A stretch of 64,000 nucleotides of DNA from Thalassia testudinum (taxonomy: Eukaryota > Streptophyta > Magnoliopsida > Alismatales > Hydrocharitaceae). The translations under genes and the position numbers were made by a program. Location: contig JAZHRO010000022.1 of the NCBI GenBank assembly GCA_037157565.1, positions 4,216,001-4,280,000 on the forward strand, in the 5' to 3' direction. This document shows positions 1 to 11,756 of this stretch, in pieces (within the stretch, counting starts at the first letter, position 1; every line of letters starts with the position of its first letter). Under the pieces are notes generated by a model. That model ran no database searches and was not told the DNA's origin. It saw only the letters and a program-made list of their open reading frames with translations.

Positions 1-64
1 GAGCTTTTATTCTCTTTATTATGTCAAAATGAGCTAGTTATGGCTCATGATTGGGCTCTCATCA
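1..64 (-). repeat. Element A 3' LTR, outermost 64 bases (continues outside the window)
   Basis: Bases 1-64 resemble 38399-38458, the outer end of the A 5' LTR; both contain a GAGCTAGTT(T)ATGGCTCATGAT block. On the minus strand this copy begins TGATGAGAGC. The integrase frame ends just inside, at position 45. The boundary at 64 is inferred from where similarity to the other LTR stops. Confidence 0.65.
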
Positions 65-1459
65 AATATGAATTCAGCAAAAGATGTGTCAAGAAGGGTT
101 TTGGGCTTTTCAAAATGAATGGTTGCCTCCCGTTAAGCGCTGAGTTTAACACCATCAGTCGGTCACAATGAGCTTCGGGAGAGTGGAGATCAAAAGATAC
201 CTTAGCCCTGTTTATATCGGCGAGTTCAATGAACGGCTTAAGTTGTTTACCCTTCACGACGAAGGGTTATGAATCAAGGCTAGGTTGGTTGATTTCAACG
301 GCTCCATTTTGAAAGATTCGTATGATAAGATATGGTCCAATCCATTTTGATCTGAGTTTTCCTGGGAACAATTTGAGTTTGGCATCAAAGAGTAGGACTT
401 TCTGACCAGGGTGAAAGATCTTTCTGGATATGTGCTTGTCAAAAAAGGCCTTAACCTACTCTTTGTAAATTCGTGCGTTCTCATACGCATCATTGTGTAA
501 TTCATCGATCTTGTATAGCCCTTAGAAAGATCTAAATTACACTTTCGTATAGCCCAATAGGCTTTGTGCTCCAACTAGACGGGGAGGTGATATGCCTTCC
601 TGTATGCCAATCTGAAAGGAGACATGCCCAATTGGGTTTTGTGGGCAGTCCTGTAGGCCTGCAAGGCTTCCGGAAGTCGGGATGACTAAGCTTTCCTGTC
701 ACGTCGGACAGTAACCTGAAGGATTTTCTTGATCTCTCGATTCGATAGTTTAGCTAGACCATTGGTTTGGGGGTGATAAGGAGTAGAGATTTGGTGCAAC
801 ACCACACCCCGTATTTGGTCATCAGAGATCTGAACTGAGGATTTGTGAAATGGGTCCCTCCATCAGAGATAATGGCACGTGGAATCCCTAACCGAGAAAA
901 GATGTTCTGATGAATGAATTTGATTACCACCTTATGATCGTTGGTTCAGGTTAGAATGGCTTTGATCCATTTGGACATGTAGCCAATAGTGAGAAGAATG
1001 TATTCGAAGCCATCCAAAACAATGAAGGGTCCCATGAAGTCAATCCCCCAGATGTCGAAGATTTCGCATGCAAGAATCGGCTATAAAGGCATCATATCGC
1101 GGTGGCTCATGTCGCCCAAGGTCGGGAAACGAGTGCATGCCTTACAATGATTGTATGCGTCTTTGAAAATCGTGGGCCAGTAAAGCCGCACTGGAGGACT
1201 TTTTGCTGCAGTTTTATGTCTGGAAAAATGTCCGTTGTAGGCCTGGTCATGGCAGGACAAAATGTCCTGAATTTCCACTTCTGGGACGCACCATCTAATG
1301 ATCTGATCAACACCAATGTGGAAGAGGTACGGATCTTCCCACATGTAGTACTTGGCATCGGAAAGCAATTTGTCTTTCTTGGCCTTTGGCCAATAGGACG
1401 GGATCTGATGTGATGCCAAATAGTTCACTAAATCAGCTGACCAAGGAAGTCCCATACTA
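45..1459 (-). pseudogene. Element A integrase (decayed)
   Basis: The integrase would insert the cDNA copy of the element into host DNA. On the minus strand, 1455-1081 encodes the zinc-binding H-H-C-C domain (His pair in HDQAYNGH, Cys pair in CKAC). The core follows with the first catalytic Asp in GIDFMGPF (codon at 1041-1039) and the second in IISDGG (864-862). The third residue is lost: the usual QAEVSNRE block reads LAKLSNRE, so Glu is Lys (751-749). Further on are GMSPF, a KAYHLPV motif and the C-terminal GKQLKPF block near 254. Frameshifts and stops divide the region into several open pieces. It lies downstream of RNase H, as in Ty3/gypsy pol. It cannot be functional as written. Confidence 0.85.
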
Positions 1460-2060
1460 ATAGTTAGGAGGTGCTCATCGAGAAAATGTTCTGTGATGGG
1501 TCCGAAAGGGTCGATACTGTCAGAAGGAAGGTGGGATAAGTGGTCAACTACACGTTCTTCTCCCTCGCTTTATCATGAATCTCGAGATCAAATTCTTGCA
1601 ACAAAAAGATCCAGCGGATTAGTCGAGGTTTCACGTCCTTCTTCGCAAGGAGGTGCCTCACTACATTGTGATCTGAGTATATGATAACATGGGAACCCAA
1701 AAGATATGATCTGAATTTTTCCAGGGCAAATACTACGGCTAGCAGCTCTTTCTCATAGCTGTATAGTTACACTGAGCCTCGTCAATTGTCATGCTAGAGT
1801 AGTAGATGACCACGGGTTTCCCATCTATTTTCTACCCAAGTACCTCTCCTACAGCATAATTAGATGCATCACACATGATCTCAAAGGGTTGAGACCAATC
1901 AGGGGACTGCAAGATAGGTGCTTGGGTAACTCGATCATGCAGGATCTCAAATGCCTGAGTGCACTCCTTGGAGATTTCAAAAGGGACATCCTTAGATAAA
2001 AGATTAGTCAGGGGGCACATGATTTTCGAAAAATCAGGAATGAATCGATGGTAAAAATTG
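1460..2060 (-). pseudogene. Element A RNase H (decayed)
   Basis: This stretch would degrade the RNA strand of the RNA-DNA hybrid made by RT. The open piece 2020-1832 carries the RT thumb/connection and the start of RNase H, including PFEIMCDASNYAVG with the first catalytic Asp. The end of the domain is seen near 1550 as VVDHLSHLP, followed by the usual linker to integrase. The middle part is broken by several stops and a frameshift, so the central Glu and Asp could not be placed with confidence. Confidence 0.75.
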
Positions 2061-3284
2061 ACGTGCCCCAGAAAGGATTAGATGTCTTTGATCGAACTAG
2101 GCATAGGGAGTTTGGAAATTAGATTCACCTTGGCTCAATCAACCTGGATGCCCTTTTCAGAGATGAGATGTCCCAGGACAATTCCCTCAGGTACCATGAA
2201 GTGGCTCTTTTCCTAGGAAAGAACCAAGTTCACGTCGATGCACCACCTGAGGATTTGAACCAAGTGCAGGAGGCAATCATCAAATGATTCACCAAATACC
2301 GAGAAGTCATCCATGAAGACTTCAAAGTATTCACCTACCATATCTGAGAATATGGCAAGCATGCATTGCTGAAAAGTAGTGGGTGCATTGCAGAGATAGA
2401 ACAGCATCCTTCAGAATGCGTATGTTCCAAAGGGGCAAGTGAAGGTGGTCTTCTCTTGGTCCTCTGGATGGATTGCGACCTGATTATAATTGGAGTACCC
2501 TTCCGAAAAGCAGAAGAATCGATTTCCCGCTAGTTTCTCGAGAATCTGATTAATGAATGGAAGTGGGAAATGATCCTTCTTCATGGAGGAATTGAGTCTT
2601 CTATAATCAATGCAGACTCTCCACGAGTTCGCTATACGGATCGGTATGATTTCTTTGGTTTCAGTCGTGATGACGGTGAGCCCTGCTTTCCTAGGCACAA
2701 CTTGGATTGGACTCACCCACCGACTATCGGAGATTAGGTAGATGATCCCTGCATCTAACCACTTGATGATCTCCGTTTTCACGACATCCTGTAGATTTGG
2801 ATTTAGGCATCTCTGCATTTCACGAGATGGTCGTGAGCCCTCTTCTGTGTAGATGTGATGTGTGCAGTATGAAGGGCTGATTCCAGTCAGATCATCGCGA
2901 GTCCATCCCATGGCTCTTCGAAGAACAGAAATCAGGCGTGCTTCCTGATCAGGTGTGAGTCGGGAGTTGATAATCACAAGAAATGTCTGATTGGAACCCA
3001 AAAAGACGTATTTTAGATGATAGAGAAGAGGCTTTAATTCCATAATCGGGTTGTCAGCAATAGCAAGTGGTTCAGAGTGGATGTCGAGCACAAAGGAAGG
3101 AGCTATGGGTGTGTCTATGTTGGTTTCAGACTCCTCTAATTGTGGGTTTTGATCTTCTTGTGGTTGACTAGAAATAGTCGGGTTTTCCTCAATACATAAG
3201 TCGTCAACCACAGCCGCAATATCGCAAATCTGTTCTATAACTCCGCAATTAATTCCTTGTTGGGCCTTAAAGATGTCGATCTTT
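2061..3284 (-). pseudogene. Element A reverse transcriptase and protease-RT linker (decayed)
   Basis: RT copies the element RNA into cDNA. The main open piece 3211-2411 starts with the acidic linker after protease and runs into RT motifs WRVCIDYRRLN, KDHFPLPF and LEKLAG. Motif A, normally FLDGYSGYNQ, reads FSEGYSNYNQ, so the first catalytic Asp is Glu. A TGA at 2413-2411, probably from a CGA Arg codon, interrupts the FxFRRM block; the same frame then continues at 2407-2213 with FMDDFSVFG, where the catalytic Asp pair is intact. A further stop follows VLS. The upstream edge is the CACTA insertion point, where the frame continues from the protease at 32236 and above. Confidence 0.88.
3282..3284. 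repeat. Target site duplication TTT of the CACTA element, left copy
   Basis: TTT directly precedes the left CACTA terminus and also directly follows the right terminus at 32236-32238. Three bases alone are weak evidence, but they fall exactly at both independently defined termini. Confidence 0.8.
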
Positions 3285-3740
3285 CACTAGTAGAAAAAGC
3301 ACTGTTCACGATGGAAATTCTCGACCGTTCAAGTAACGGTCGAGAATAAAAGTATTCTCGTCCGTTATAAGAGTAATAGTTGCCAAAAGTCTGGTCATTA
3401 ACTTTCTTACTTGTAAAACAGTCGGGATGGTTGAGACCACTCTCGACCGTTATAAATGGTCTAGAATAATAATTTACTCGACTGTTGTTACATTAACGAT
3501 CGAGGATAAATGCAATCCTCGACCATCGAACATATAACGGTCAAGAAAGTCAAGTATAAGTAAGTCATCTGGTTGAGACCATTGTCGACCAATTATAATG
3601 ATTGAGAATATCTTTATTTTCAATCGTTTCCATATTAACGGTTGAGGATAGTCTCATCGAAAATCGTGGCGGAAAAAAGATAATTTTCAAATGCATTCCT
3701 CGACCATTGAATCTAGAACGGTCGAGAAAAAATAGAAAAA
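3285..3740 (+). repeat. CACTA left terminal inverted repeat and subterminal repeat array
   Basis: After the CACTAGTAGAAAAAG terminus come repeated, alternately oriented copies of a motif close to CTCGACCGTT / AACGGTCGAG. The first pair (3320-3329 and 3335-3344) is a perfect 10-base inverted repeat around a 5-base loop. In En/Spm such subterminal motifs bind the TNPA protein; the same role here is inferred from position and partner gene. Many copies show C-to-T or G-to-A changes. Confidence 0.87.
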
Positions 3741-3832
3741 ATACCCAACGCAACCCCGACTCCTTCCCCTTCCTTTCTTCCCCTTCCTTTAGCAAAAATC
3801 CACAGCGTTGCCATAGTGAAACCCACAATGCT
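3741..3832 (+). other. CACTA leader, part left of the B insertion
   Basis: Pyrimidine-rich sequence (repeated CCTTCC) between the subterminal array and element B. It continues at 22915 on the far side of B and is probably part of the transcribed 5' leader. No ORF is recognisable. Confidence 0.5.
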
Positions 3833-5558
3833 TGTTGAAAGCGAAAATCTACTCATTCGCAGTTGGATTTGAAAACCCATCGTTGTAGTTCGAGTTGTGA
3901 AGAAATCTGTTCAACAGATAAAATTTATATCAAAAATCTGCAAAGATGTTTTAGGTCGAACACAGGGAGGCGGATGTTTGATTAAAAATATGCGTTTTGT
4001 TTGTTTGTCACGAAACAGATTAGCTGGTCGAAAACGAGCTACCTATTTAACAAATAATAAATAGAAGAGAGAGAGAATATTACAAATAAAACCAAAAGAG
4101 AGGTAGAATAAACATGGATTTCATTATAAGAAGTTGTTCATTACACTACTTATTATGACTAGAAAGCAGTAAATCTACTCTACAAAGTAGTAAAGAGAAT
4201 GGAGAGAGAAATATCCACCTCGACAATTGCTTCGAGGATGAGCCAAACGGGACGATGCCTGGAAGATGGGGAATGTAGCGGGAAGGAGGATGAAGCAGAA
4301 GGAATGGGAACGAAGCAGCACATCGTCATTGTCGCGGGATCCGCTTCCCAAATGCAGAGAGAGGACAACCGCGGGATGCTCCACGAAGGGGGATGAAGGT
4401 GGAAAAATTATGATTTCTACTCTAGAGGAGCATCCCAGGTTTGGGACAAGCTCTTAGAGCTTTGGAAGGGGTGAGAGAAGAGAAGAAGGGATGAGAATTT
4501 TGTAGGGTAAGGGTCTCTTTTTATAGTTGCAAGGATTGGGGGAAATTTAGACATTTTAACTTCATAATATTAATTAAGGGACCTTTAGTGACGGAATTAA
4601 ACGTCACTAAAGGCCCGTTGTGGGCGACGTGTGCTTGCTGCACGCGTGCCTGCTCCTCTTCCGTGGCTAAAACGCATGGCCACATTTAGAGGATATTAGT
4701 CGTTCGATCATGGGATTGGATGGTCGAGATTGATCCTCGCCCACACCCGCTCTTCAACTTCGCATCGCTTGATCGTGTGTCAGATCGGGCGTGAGGCGAA
4801 GCGTCTGATCTAGTGTACTCCCGATTGGGCGATCTGGGCTGTCTATAATCGATCGCACGGTTCAGATTTAACGCGCGTGCATAGCTGCTCATGAGTCGAA
4901 CCCTCGCCCCGCGCTTGCGCAATGCCTCGCGACCACTGCGTTGCGTCTTCATCTGTGTCGCGTGGACGTTTTAAGCGGCACGTGCTCACATCCATTGGAT
5001 CAAGATCCAATGGCCCATATCTCGTCTTGCTGTGCCTTCAGAAGAGGAGAGCGGTGGGTACGTAGGGCCGATTGGGTAGCTGAGATGGCGTCACGTGGTG
5101 CTATCTTGGCCGTCAATCTTTTGTGTTTTGTAGATGGTGCCACGGGTGTCGGATTGGACCGATTTTCACGATGTTAGGCTATGATTGTTGATCTAAGCCC
5201 ATCCGTGTGGTCAGATTTGTTGTCTGAGGTGCGGATTGGCACCATCTTAAAACTTGATCTCTGGGCTTCCTTGGACTATATCTGGTGCTACGAATGTCCG
5301 ATCAAAGCAATCTTGGAGTTGTTGAACACCCGTCGTTGCCCTGATCATATCCGTAAGGTTGGATCCTCGATCCGAAGCCCTGATGAACAAGTTACCCTAT
5401 CCTTGGCCATGAAAGGAGACAATTAACCTGAATTTTATATAGACTACCCTAAATGTAAGATGATGCATGTTATGCAATATTTATAATATGTGATGCAATT
5501 CTATGCCCAAGAACACTCGTAAATAGATAGTATATGTGATATAAACGTGTTTACATCA
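3833..5558 (-). repeat. Element B 3' LTR
   Basis: Matches the 5' LTR over its whole length, beginning TGTTGAAAGCG and ending AACGTGTTTACATCA on the plus strand. On the minus strand a TATA box, CTATAAAAAGAGACC, covers 4513-4526, so transcription would run leftward. Short open stretches inside (for example near 4200-4450) lie in regions shared with the other LTR and are not genes. Confidence 0.9.
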
Positions 5559-7281
5559 CACCCTCATGCCTATCTTTTGCTAGTCCTTAGCAAAACTACA
5601 TGCTATTTATAAGAGAATTAAGTCGGATTTCTTGGGCATTAGTTATTTTCAACACTTATGGGTTTCAACTAGGATTGGAACTACAGTGACACAATAGTGT
5701 CCAGGTATTAGCCAAAATGTAGACCACCTCAAGTTCTCGCCTTATTCAAAGAGGGATCTCTTTTTCTCTTTTTCTTCTTTTCTAATTTTTTTTTTGGATT
5801 TTTGAGTTCAGGGTTACAGAGCGGCTTTCTACGGTCGCTCAACCCGCCCAAGACTCGATAAGAACCCTAAGTTCTAAGCATCTTTTTGTGAATGTGATAG
5901 ACTCATTGATCAGCAATCAGAACAGACTTCGGGTTTCTATGCTCCTAGGTGACCTCAGAAAGAAATCTGTCTGAAGGTGTATCTATATGATTGGTAGCTT
6001 TCTCCCTACTTTTATTTTTATGGGGTCAACACAAGGGTGAATCTAGTGTATATCTCCCTAGCTTATTCTACTTCTCCGCTTCTTCCTAAGTGTTTTGGAA
6101 TTTTTAGTGCATTTCTTGAGTTGGCTTCTAGACAACTAGTCGATGAGCTGTTACCACCAACAACTTGCCAGCCATGCTCGTGTGGCGAAGTGTGGCTTAT
6201 TTCTTTTTGTTTCTTTTTCTTTCTTTTCTCCTTTTCCTTTTTTCTTTTTCTTTTCTTTTTGAACTTTCTTTTTAAGTAGGTGGCTTCCCTGGTCTAAAAT
6301 TTACCTAAAGGCAGCTGGAAAAGAATGGTCCAGTGGTTGGGCTCTGGAAAACCTACCTATGGGCTGTTATCCACGATAACTTGCTAGCCATACCATCCTA
6401 GAAGGTTCATTAGCTATCCAATTTCCATTAAAATCGTCGAACAACGAGTCAGTGACAAATAGTGTGTAGATGCTTAGACTTAAAGTTCCTTTAAATCATA
6501 GGACAGGTTGATAAGTCGTGTACTTATCACCCAAACTTATTTAATAAAATTAAAATAAAATTCAAGATAAGGAGGACTCAATAAACAAATCCACATTTTA
6601 ATGGATACTCGGGCTGATTAAGCCTAAAGACTTGAAGGGTCTTCATGTTCAAATCATACAGTTTTATTTCCTAAGATTGAAAATTTTCTAAAGCCCAAGT
6701 TCTTTTTCCTAATTCCACAATTTTTTTTATAAAAACAAAATGGATCTACGGAGCTGACGAAATAATTCAAAGATGAATATCCACCCCCTCATGCCTATCT
6801 AATGTAATGTCCTCATTATATTAAAAAGACATGAAACAGAGTGGAGTAGGGTAGAAAACACCTGAATTGTGTGAATAATGGTTCCGCTCTGAGATAAACA
6901 GAAACTGTATATGTGCTGAATTTAGTGCCTTAAGCTAGGCACACTCTACAAAGAAGAAGAAATAACGAATTCACAGGTGCAGGTCAAAATAAGAATAAAA
7001 AGATTCACCTTAGGACCTGCCAGTAGATGTCTACAGATGTGGACTAGATTGTGGTGCAGACCCATACCCCATGGTTGAGTATATCTAAGGTTCTGGATAA
7101 AAATTACCTAGAACGCGTTGGGTTGGACATCCTTAGAACAAATGTCGTAAGGGTCGTTTGATGGTTTCAGATTAATTGGAATCGTTAGACTCGGTCTTCT
7201 ACTTCCTCCGAAGTTTGCTTCCCAAATCAAAATTCCCCAACTCCTATCCTCCTCATTCAGAATGTCAAATTATGGGACCTC
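5559..7281 (-). other. Element B 3' untranslated internal region with polypurine tract
   Basis: Directly inside the 3' LTR the minus strand reads GGCATGAGGGTG, a polypurine tract of the GCATGGGGGTG type also seen in element C. The remaining sequence is AT-rich, with pyrimidine tracts near 5760-5800 and 6200-6275, and has no convincing coding region. A stretch near 6920-6950 resembles the region after the last ORF of element D near 63920-63945 (AAGGCACTAAA-TTAGCAC), linking the two families. Confidence 0.6.
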
Positions 7282-8640
7282 CTACATATTAATCACCTCA
7301 TTTGAAATTTCCAAGTCTAAAAGATGTGACTGAATCAGAATTAACTTTGGTCTAATTATCTCAAAAATAGAATCGTCAGTAAGCTCAATGGGGTGAAACT
7401 GAGAATCAGGGCATTGAATTGAATCCTTAATACAAAGATCTGGATCTGCCATGGAAGCCCCAATAAGATCAGTTTCCTCAGTTATTGGGCCATCATATGA
7501 TCTATCGAATTCCTCAGGCCTAGTTGTTTCACAATAATCGTATTTTGTAAACCCACGTGAGACTTCGTAAATTGATTCTTCACCTTCAGAATCAAAGAAA
7601 TGTAAATCCGTATTAATGTGTGTCTCAAAATCATCCATCACTTTCTGATCCATGGAGACATATGCTTCCTCATTCCCTGACTCAGGGATTTCAGGTGAAG
7701 AAATCAGATCATCCTTAATTGGTTGCTCTAGATCAATCTGGTCAGTCTCGTAACACATGCCCCTCCCAACAGGTGCCTGAGCAAGTTCTGACATTGGCTC
7801 TCCGGAAGGGGGTTCATCCTGAAACTCATCCCAAGATTGAACTAAAGCAACCACAAATCTCATTCTCAATTTCGATAACTTCCCAAGTAAAAACTCACCC
7901 AGGTCCTTATCCTTAACATCCTGGAGCTAATCCAACAAATACTTGTTCAGATCATCAATCATTTCAATCAGAGGCTCCAAGTATTTAGTGTAAGGTATTG
8001 GTTGAGCTTCTAAAGATTGTATAGTATTCCTCAAGTTAGCCAAAACCTTTTCTTAGACCTGGTTAACCTGAACCAAATGGTTTGGTTCAGGATTGGGCAG
8101 GTTTGGGATCAGTGCAGAGGAGTTAATGAATTGAGATTCGTGATATCCTCCATGATAATAGGTCATTTCGGGTTGTTCATGAAGTGGTGATGACCTAATG
8201 ATAGTGTATTCAGGGTATGGGTAAGGATCAGTGTATCCTCCTTGATTGTAGATCGTATTAGGTTGTCCATGAAAGGATGATGATCTATAATCGATGTGGC
8301 TCTAAGAAGGATAAAAATCTTGATGATGGTGTCCAGGGTTACATCCTGAACATGGAAGTCTGGAACTGTATCCCCAATCGGAGTCCTAACTAACAGATGG
8401 TTAATTACAGTACGAGTTGGGATAATCATCATGTTGAGGATAAGTCATAACAAGAGGCAAAGAGCAGGAATGCGTATAAAATGTGGAAGGATTCATGATA
8501 GACGGGAGGAAGAAAGGCACCCTCCAATACAAACAATCAAACTTGTCCTTAAGTGGGCTAGCTTGAAGACCTACAGACTCCCAGAACCCGTCTTGAGATA
8601 AAGAAATGATTTGATCTACTTCTTTCCGTTCAATCCAACC
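7282..8640 (-). pseudogene. Element B internal ORF, unknown, acidic
   Basis: The longest uninterrupted piece is 7869-7282 (195 residues), rich in Asp and Glu. The same frame can be followed upstream to about 8640 through a Tyr/Gly/His-rich part with stops, for example within 8400-8160. The upstream part resembles the composition of a gag C-terminal tail (repeated YHGGY-like stretches, later a conserved LEPLIEMI-like segment), but I see no zinc knuckle, no protease DxG motif and no pol domain. It occupies the place where D and C carry gag/protease, so it may be a highly diverged or chimeric remnant of those. No function is assigned. Confidence 0.4.
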
Positions 8641-9673
8641 AGTTAGAGGGAGGGACTAGGGAGAAGGTTCTTCCTTTGGCTTGCACCTCCGGTTCCTAGT
8701 GTAACCCCCAGCCGCGATTGTTTGATTCTGCTCCCCTAGCTAGACATCAGATTGAACGGTAGAAACAGACTAATCGAAAATAATCTCGTTCTGGGCTCTG
8801 AAGAGTGAGTCAAATTCTAAAGGCCAACGTCTACTCTGTTTTAATTAGGGTTAGGTTTGAATGTGCTTTGGAATGTGATGGGCCCTTTATCTGGGTTGTG
8901 CCCTTAATGATTGATTGATGTGTGTGTGCATGCACAACCAGTGGTTTTCAAGCAAGATTATTTTTGATGCGGTGAATTTTAGGGTTCAAATCTTGCTTAT
9001 TAGCTTTTAGGATTCAACTTTAGGTATTTTCAATCAAGTTTTGTTGGCACACTAGGTTTTGAAAGCATGGGTGAAGATGTTTTCCTTTGAAGCTTAAAAG
9101 AATGTGGAGTGCCTGGTAAATCCCTAAGAGTTGAACCTATGTGGTAGCTACTTAATGAGTTGATTTTAGTTGAAGTGGTACGGCCCAATCAACTCAAACA
9201 ACCAGCCTGTTGCACCACTTAATTAGGCACATAAGTGATTACCTAATCTAATTTCTACTCGATTATGTGTTTGGGTGTGTGTACCGGTTCCAAAGATCGG
9301 TTTACTGGTTGAGTTTGAAAACCAGATGAGGTTGTGTACCTATGTGAGATTTTTTTAATCTTTCTTTTTAAATGCGGAGGGTAAGGTGGGTGTAGGTGTC
9401 AAACAAACAACCAAAACTAACCTTAGGATTTATAAGAACACCTAGGTTGATTTATGTTTGTATTATTATGTGGCGGAATGAAAACTAATGGGCGGGAGGT
9501 AGGGGTAAACTTACAGAACCTTCAACAGCACTTTGCTCGAATCTACCGCTTTTGCTCGTCTCAAAAGAGTACCTGCAATCACAATAAGAAAGGAGAGAAG
9601 TGAGGTAAATGATTCGTAAGTCGGAAAATGCGAAGAATCAAAGGGCGTCGCCTCCTCGCCAATGGTGCCAAAA
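8641..9673 (-). other. Element B 5' leader and primer binding site
   Basis: The PBS at about 9655-9672 reads on the minus strand TGGCACCATTGGCGAGG, a decayed complement of the plant tRNA-Asp 3' end (ideal TGGCGCCGTTGCCGGGGA). It follows TTT after the LTR end. The leader at 8630-9260 is clearly related, in opposite orientation, to 57640-58334 in element D, including the blocks around GGGCCCATCACATTC and AAGGAAGAACCTTCTCCC. Confidence 0.7.
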
Positions 9674-9994
9674 TGTTGAAAGCGGAAATCTACGTGTTCG
9701 CAGTTGGATTCGAGAACTCATCATCGTAGTTCGAGTTGTGAAGAAATCCATTCAACAGATAAAATTTATACCAAAAATCCGTGAAGAAGCTCCGGGTCGA
9801 ACACAGGGAGGTGGACGTTTGATTAAAAATACGCATTTTATTTGTTTGTCATGAAATAGATTATCTGGTCGAAAACTAGCTATCTATTTAACAAATAATA
9901 AATAGAAGAGAGAGAGAATATTACAAATAAAACCAAAAGAGAGGTAGAATAAATATGGATTTCATTATAAGAAGTTGTTCATTACACTACTCAT
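9674..9994 (-). repeat. Element B 5' LTR, left part
   Basis: Starts TGTTGAAAGCGG and matches 3833-4155 of the 3' LTR. It is interrupted at 9995 by element G and resumes at 21505. The last five bases, CTCAT (9990-9994), are repeated at 21500-21504 as the target duplication of G. Confidence 0.9.
9990..9994. repeat. Target site duplication CTCAT of element G, left copy
   Basis: CTCAT before the G 5' LTR is repeated exactly after the 3' LTR at 21500-21504. The B LTR reads continuously when G and one copy are left out. Confidence 0.95.
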
Positions 9995-11736
9995 TGATGA
10001 GCCTATATTTGTGGGCTAATTAGTTATTTAAATGCTTAGGAATTAGATTAATATTGGCATATAAATTGCATACAATAAGATGTAAATAGATTAGTCTAAT
10101 TATTCATTTATTTACATATTTCATGCATTGCATTCATACATAGAATTCATTTAGAATAGCATGTAGTAGAATAGTTAATTTTTTAGGTTGCATTACATGC
10201 ATTATTTTATTTCACATTTCTTTTAAGGGCTTATAAATAAATAACCCTCATTTAATTTCTTTATTTTATCTCCAACGGATGCATGCAGACAATTACGCCA
10301 GCTAAATGCACAAGAGACAATCATGGATCTTTATTCCCACGATGTGCATCACTTCTTCAACCAACATCTGCCTGTGTCCACACTCCTCTGCAGCTATAAG
10401 AAAGGGAGAGCCTCAACCAGGCTCTGGAGGCCACCACCATCCCGACCCAACATTGCGTAGAGCTTTTGAGCTTCTTCACATCACCACCACCGGCCTCAAC
10501 CGTGTGCACAAGTCCACACTACCGCGGGCAAGCGGGGTGACAGACTGCCGCAGCATCCATGGCTTGTGCAGGTTACCGCGGTCGTGTGCCTGAAGGCCAC
10601 GTAGTTAGCGCCAGCCACCACCACCAGCAACCATCAACGCCAGTTAAGATGCCTAGGAATGATCCCAAACGTCTGACCCCCACCTTCCTCTTTGTTTGTT
10701 CCTTCCTCTGTTTTTCCTCCACCAAAAACAACCCAAACACCAACAACACATTGCCTCCGCACCTTGCCACCCTTGCTGCGCCTCCATGCGCACCGCCCTT
10801 CCCGCATGATTTGCGCACACACCCGCGTGCTTCCAGTAGTGCGTGCGCCCTCATCACTCGCAGCAGTAGCCTCCACGGTACACCACCCCCTCCAGCGCAC
10901 AATCGCAGCAGCTACGCCCCTCCGGTGCAACCCTCCTTTAGCATCTCTCCAAGTGTGTCCTGCAGCGCCCGCACGCACCTAGCTCGCCGCCGCTTCCCCT
11001 CCGTGCACACAGCACCTCCAGCCACCCCTTTAGCGCCTTCGTCAGCCCGCAGTAGCAGTCGTGCTCTTCCCGTGTGACCAATGCACCCCCAGCAACTGCG
11101 CACTTGCAACCTTCCCACACAGCCAACGCACCCCCTTCTGCAGCACGTCGCACGCACCCATGCACCTGCAGTGCCCGCGCACCCCTCCAGCGCATCCCAC
11201 CAATAGCCACCACCAGAACCCACCTTCTCCGAAGCTCTGTCCGGCCGACTCCGGCCACCTCGAAACTTGCCGTCGCCACCGCCACAAAGCCCTCGGTCTA
11301 GAGATCTTCCTCCGAGCTTCGCACCTCCGGCCATAACCTCCTCCTCGATATGGACAAGGGGAAGTTTTCCCCTGTTTTGCTATAGTAAAACACCAATTAG
11401 TTTTTACGATTCATGCCTTTGTCAACTTCATTTTCTGATTTAATTATTCTGGTGATTTTATACAAAGGACCTCCCTCTTTCTTGTAAATACAATATCAGC
11501 ACGTTAAAGTCTTATTATCTCATTTGAAAAGCAATTTTGGCTTGATTTCTTGATGAAATTAATAGTGAACATCGATTTTTGACCCTTGCGAGTTTAAATA
11601 GGCTATTGCCTCCCTGTGGATACGACCTGCTCCTAATTGAGTGGTTATTTTAATTGTTGATTAGTTGATTTTTCTACCACTTGCATACTACAACAACGTG
11701 TATTTTCATGTGCGAAAGTGGAAAATCGGCTTGTCA
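9995..11736 (+). repeat. Element G 5' LTR
   Basis: Runs from TGATGAGCC to CTTGTCA and matches 19788-21499. A TATA box TATAAATAA lies at 10232-10240. The GC-rich downstream part (10300-11330) contains several overlapping Pro/Ala/Ser-rich open stretches on both strands (for example 10559-11077). They are not preserved in the other LTR copy, so I read them as compositional ORFs in the transcribed R/U5 leader. Confidence 0.93.
10232..10240 (+). promoter_or_regulatory. TATA box of the element G 5' LTR
   Basis: TATAAATAA, also present in the 3' LTR at 20024-20032, about 240 bases from the LTR start. This is the likely core promoter for the genomic RNA; the start site itself cannot be seen. Confidence 0.7.
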
Positions 11737-11738
11737 AA

Positions 11739-11756
11739 AGGCGCCATTGTCGGGGA
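11739..11756 (+). other. Primer binding site of element G (tRNA-Asp)
   Basis: GGCGCCATTGTCGGGGA follows the 5' LTR after three bases and complements the 3' end of plant tRNA-Asp (ideal TGGCGCCGTTGCCGGGGA) with a few mismatches. It would prime minus-strand cDNA synthesis. Confidence 0.88.

Noticed and set aside
10559..11334. Overlapping Pro/Ala/Gly-rich ORFs of up to 172 codons on both strands in the G 5' LTR
   Set aside because: They arise from GC-rich LTR sequence, overlap on both strands, and are broken in the 3' LTR copy at 20351-21000. No known domain.
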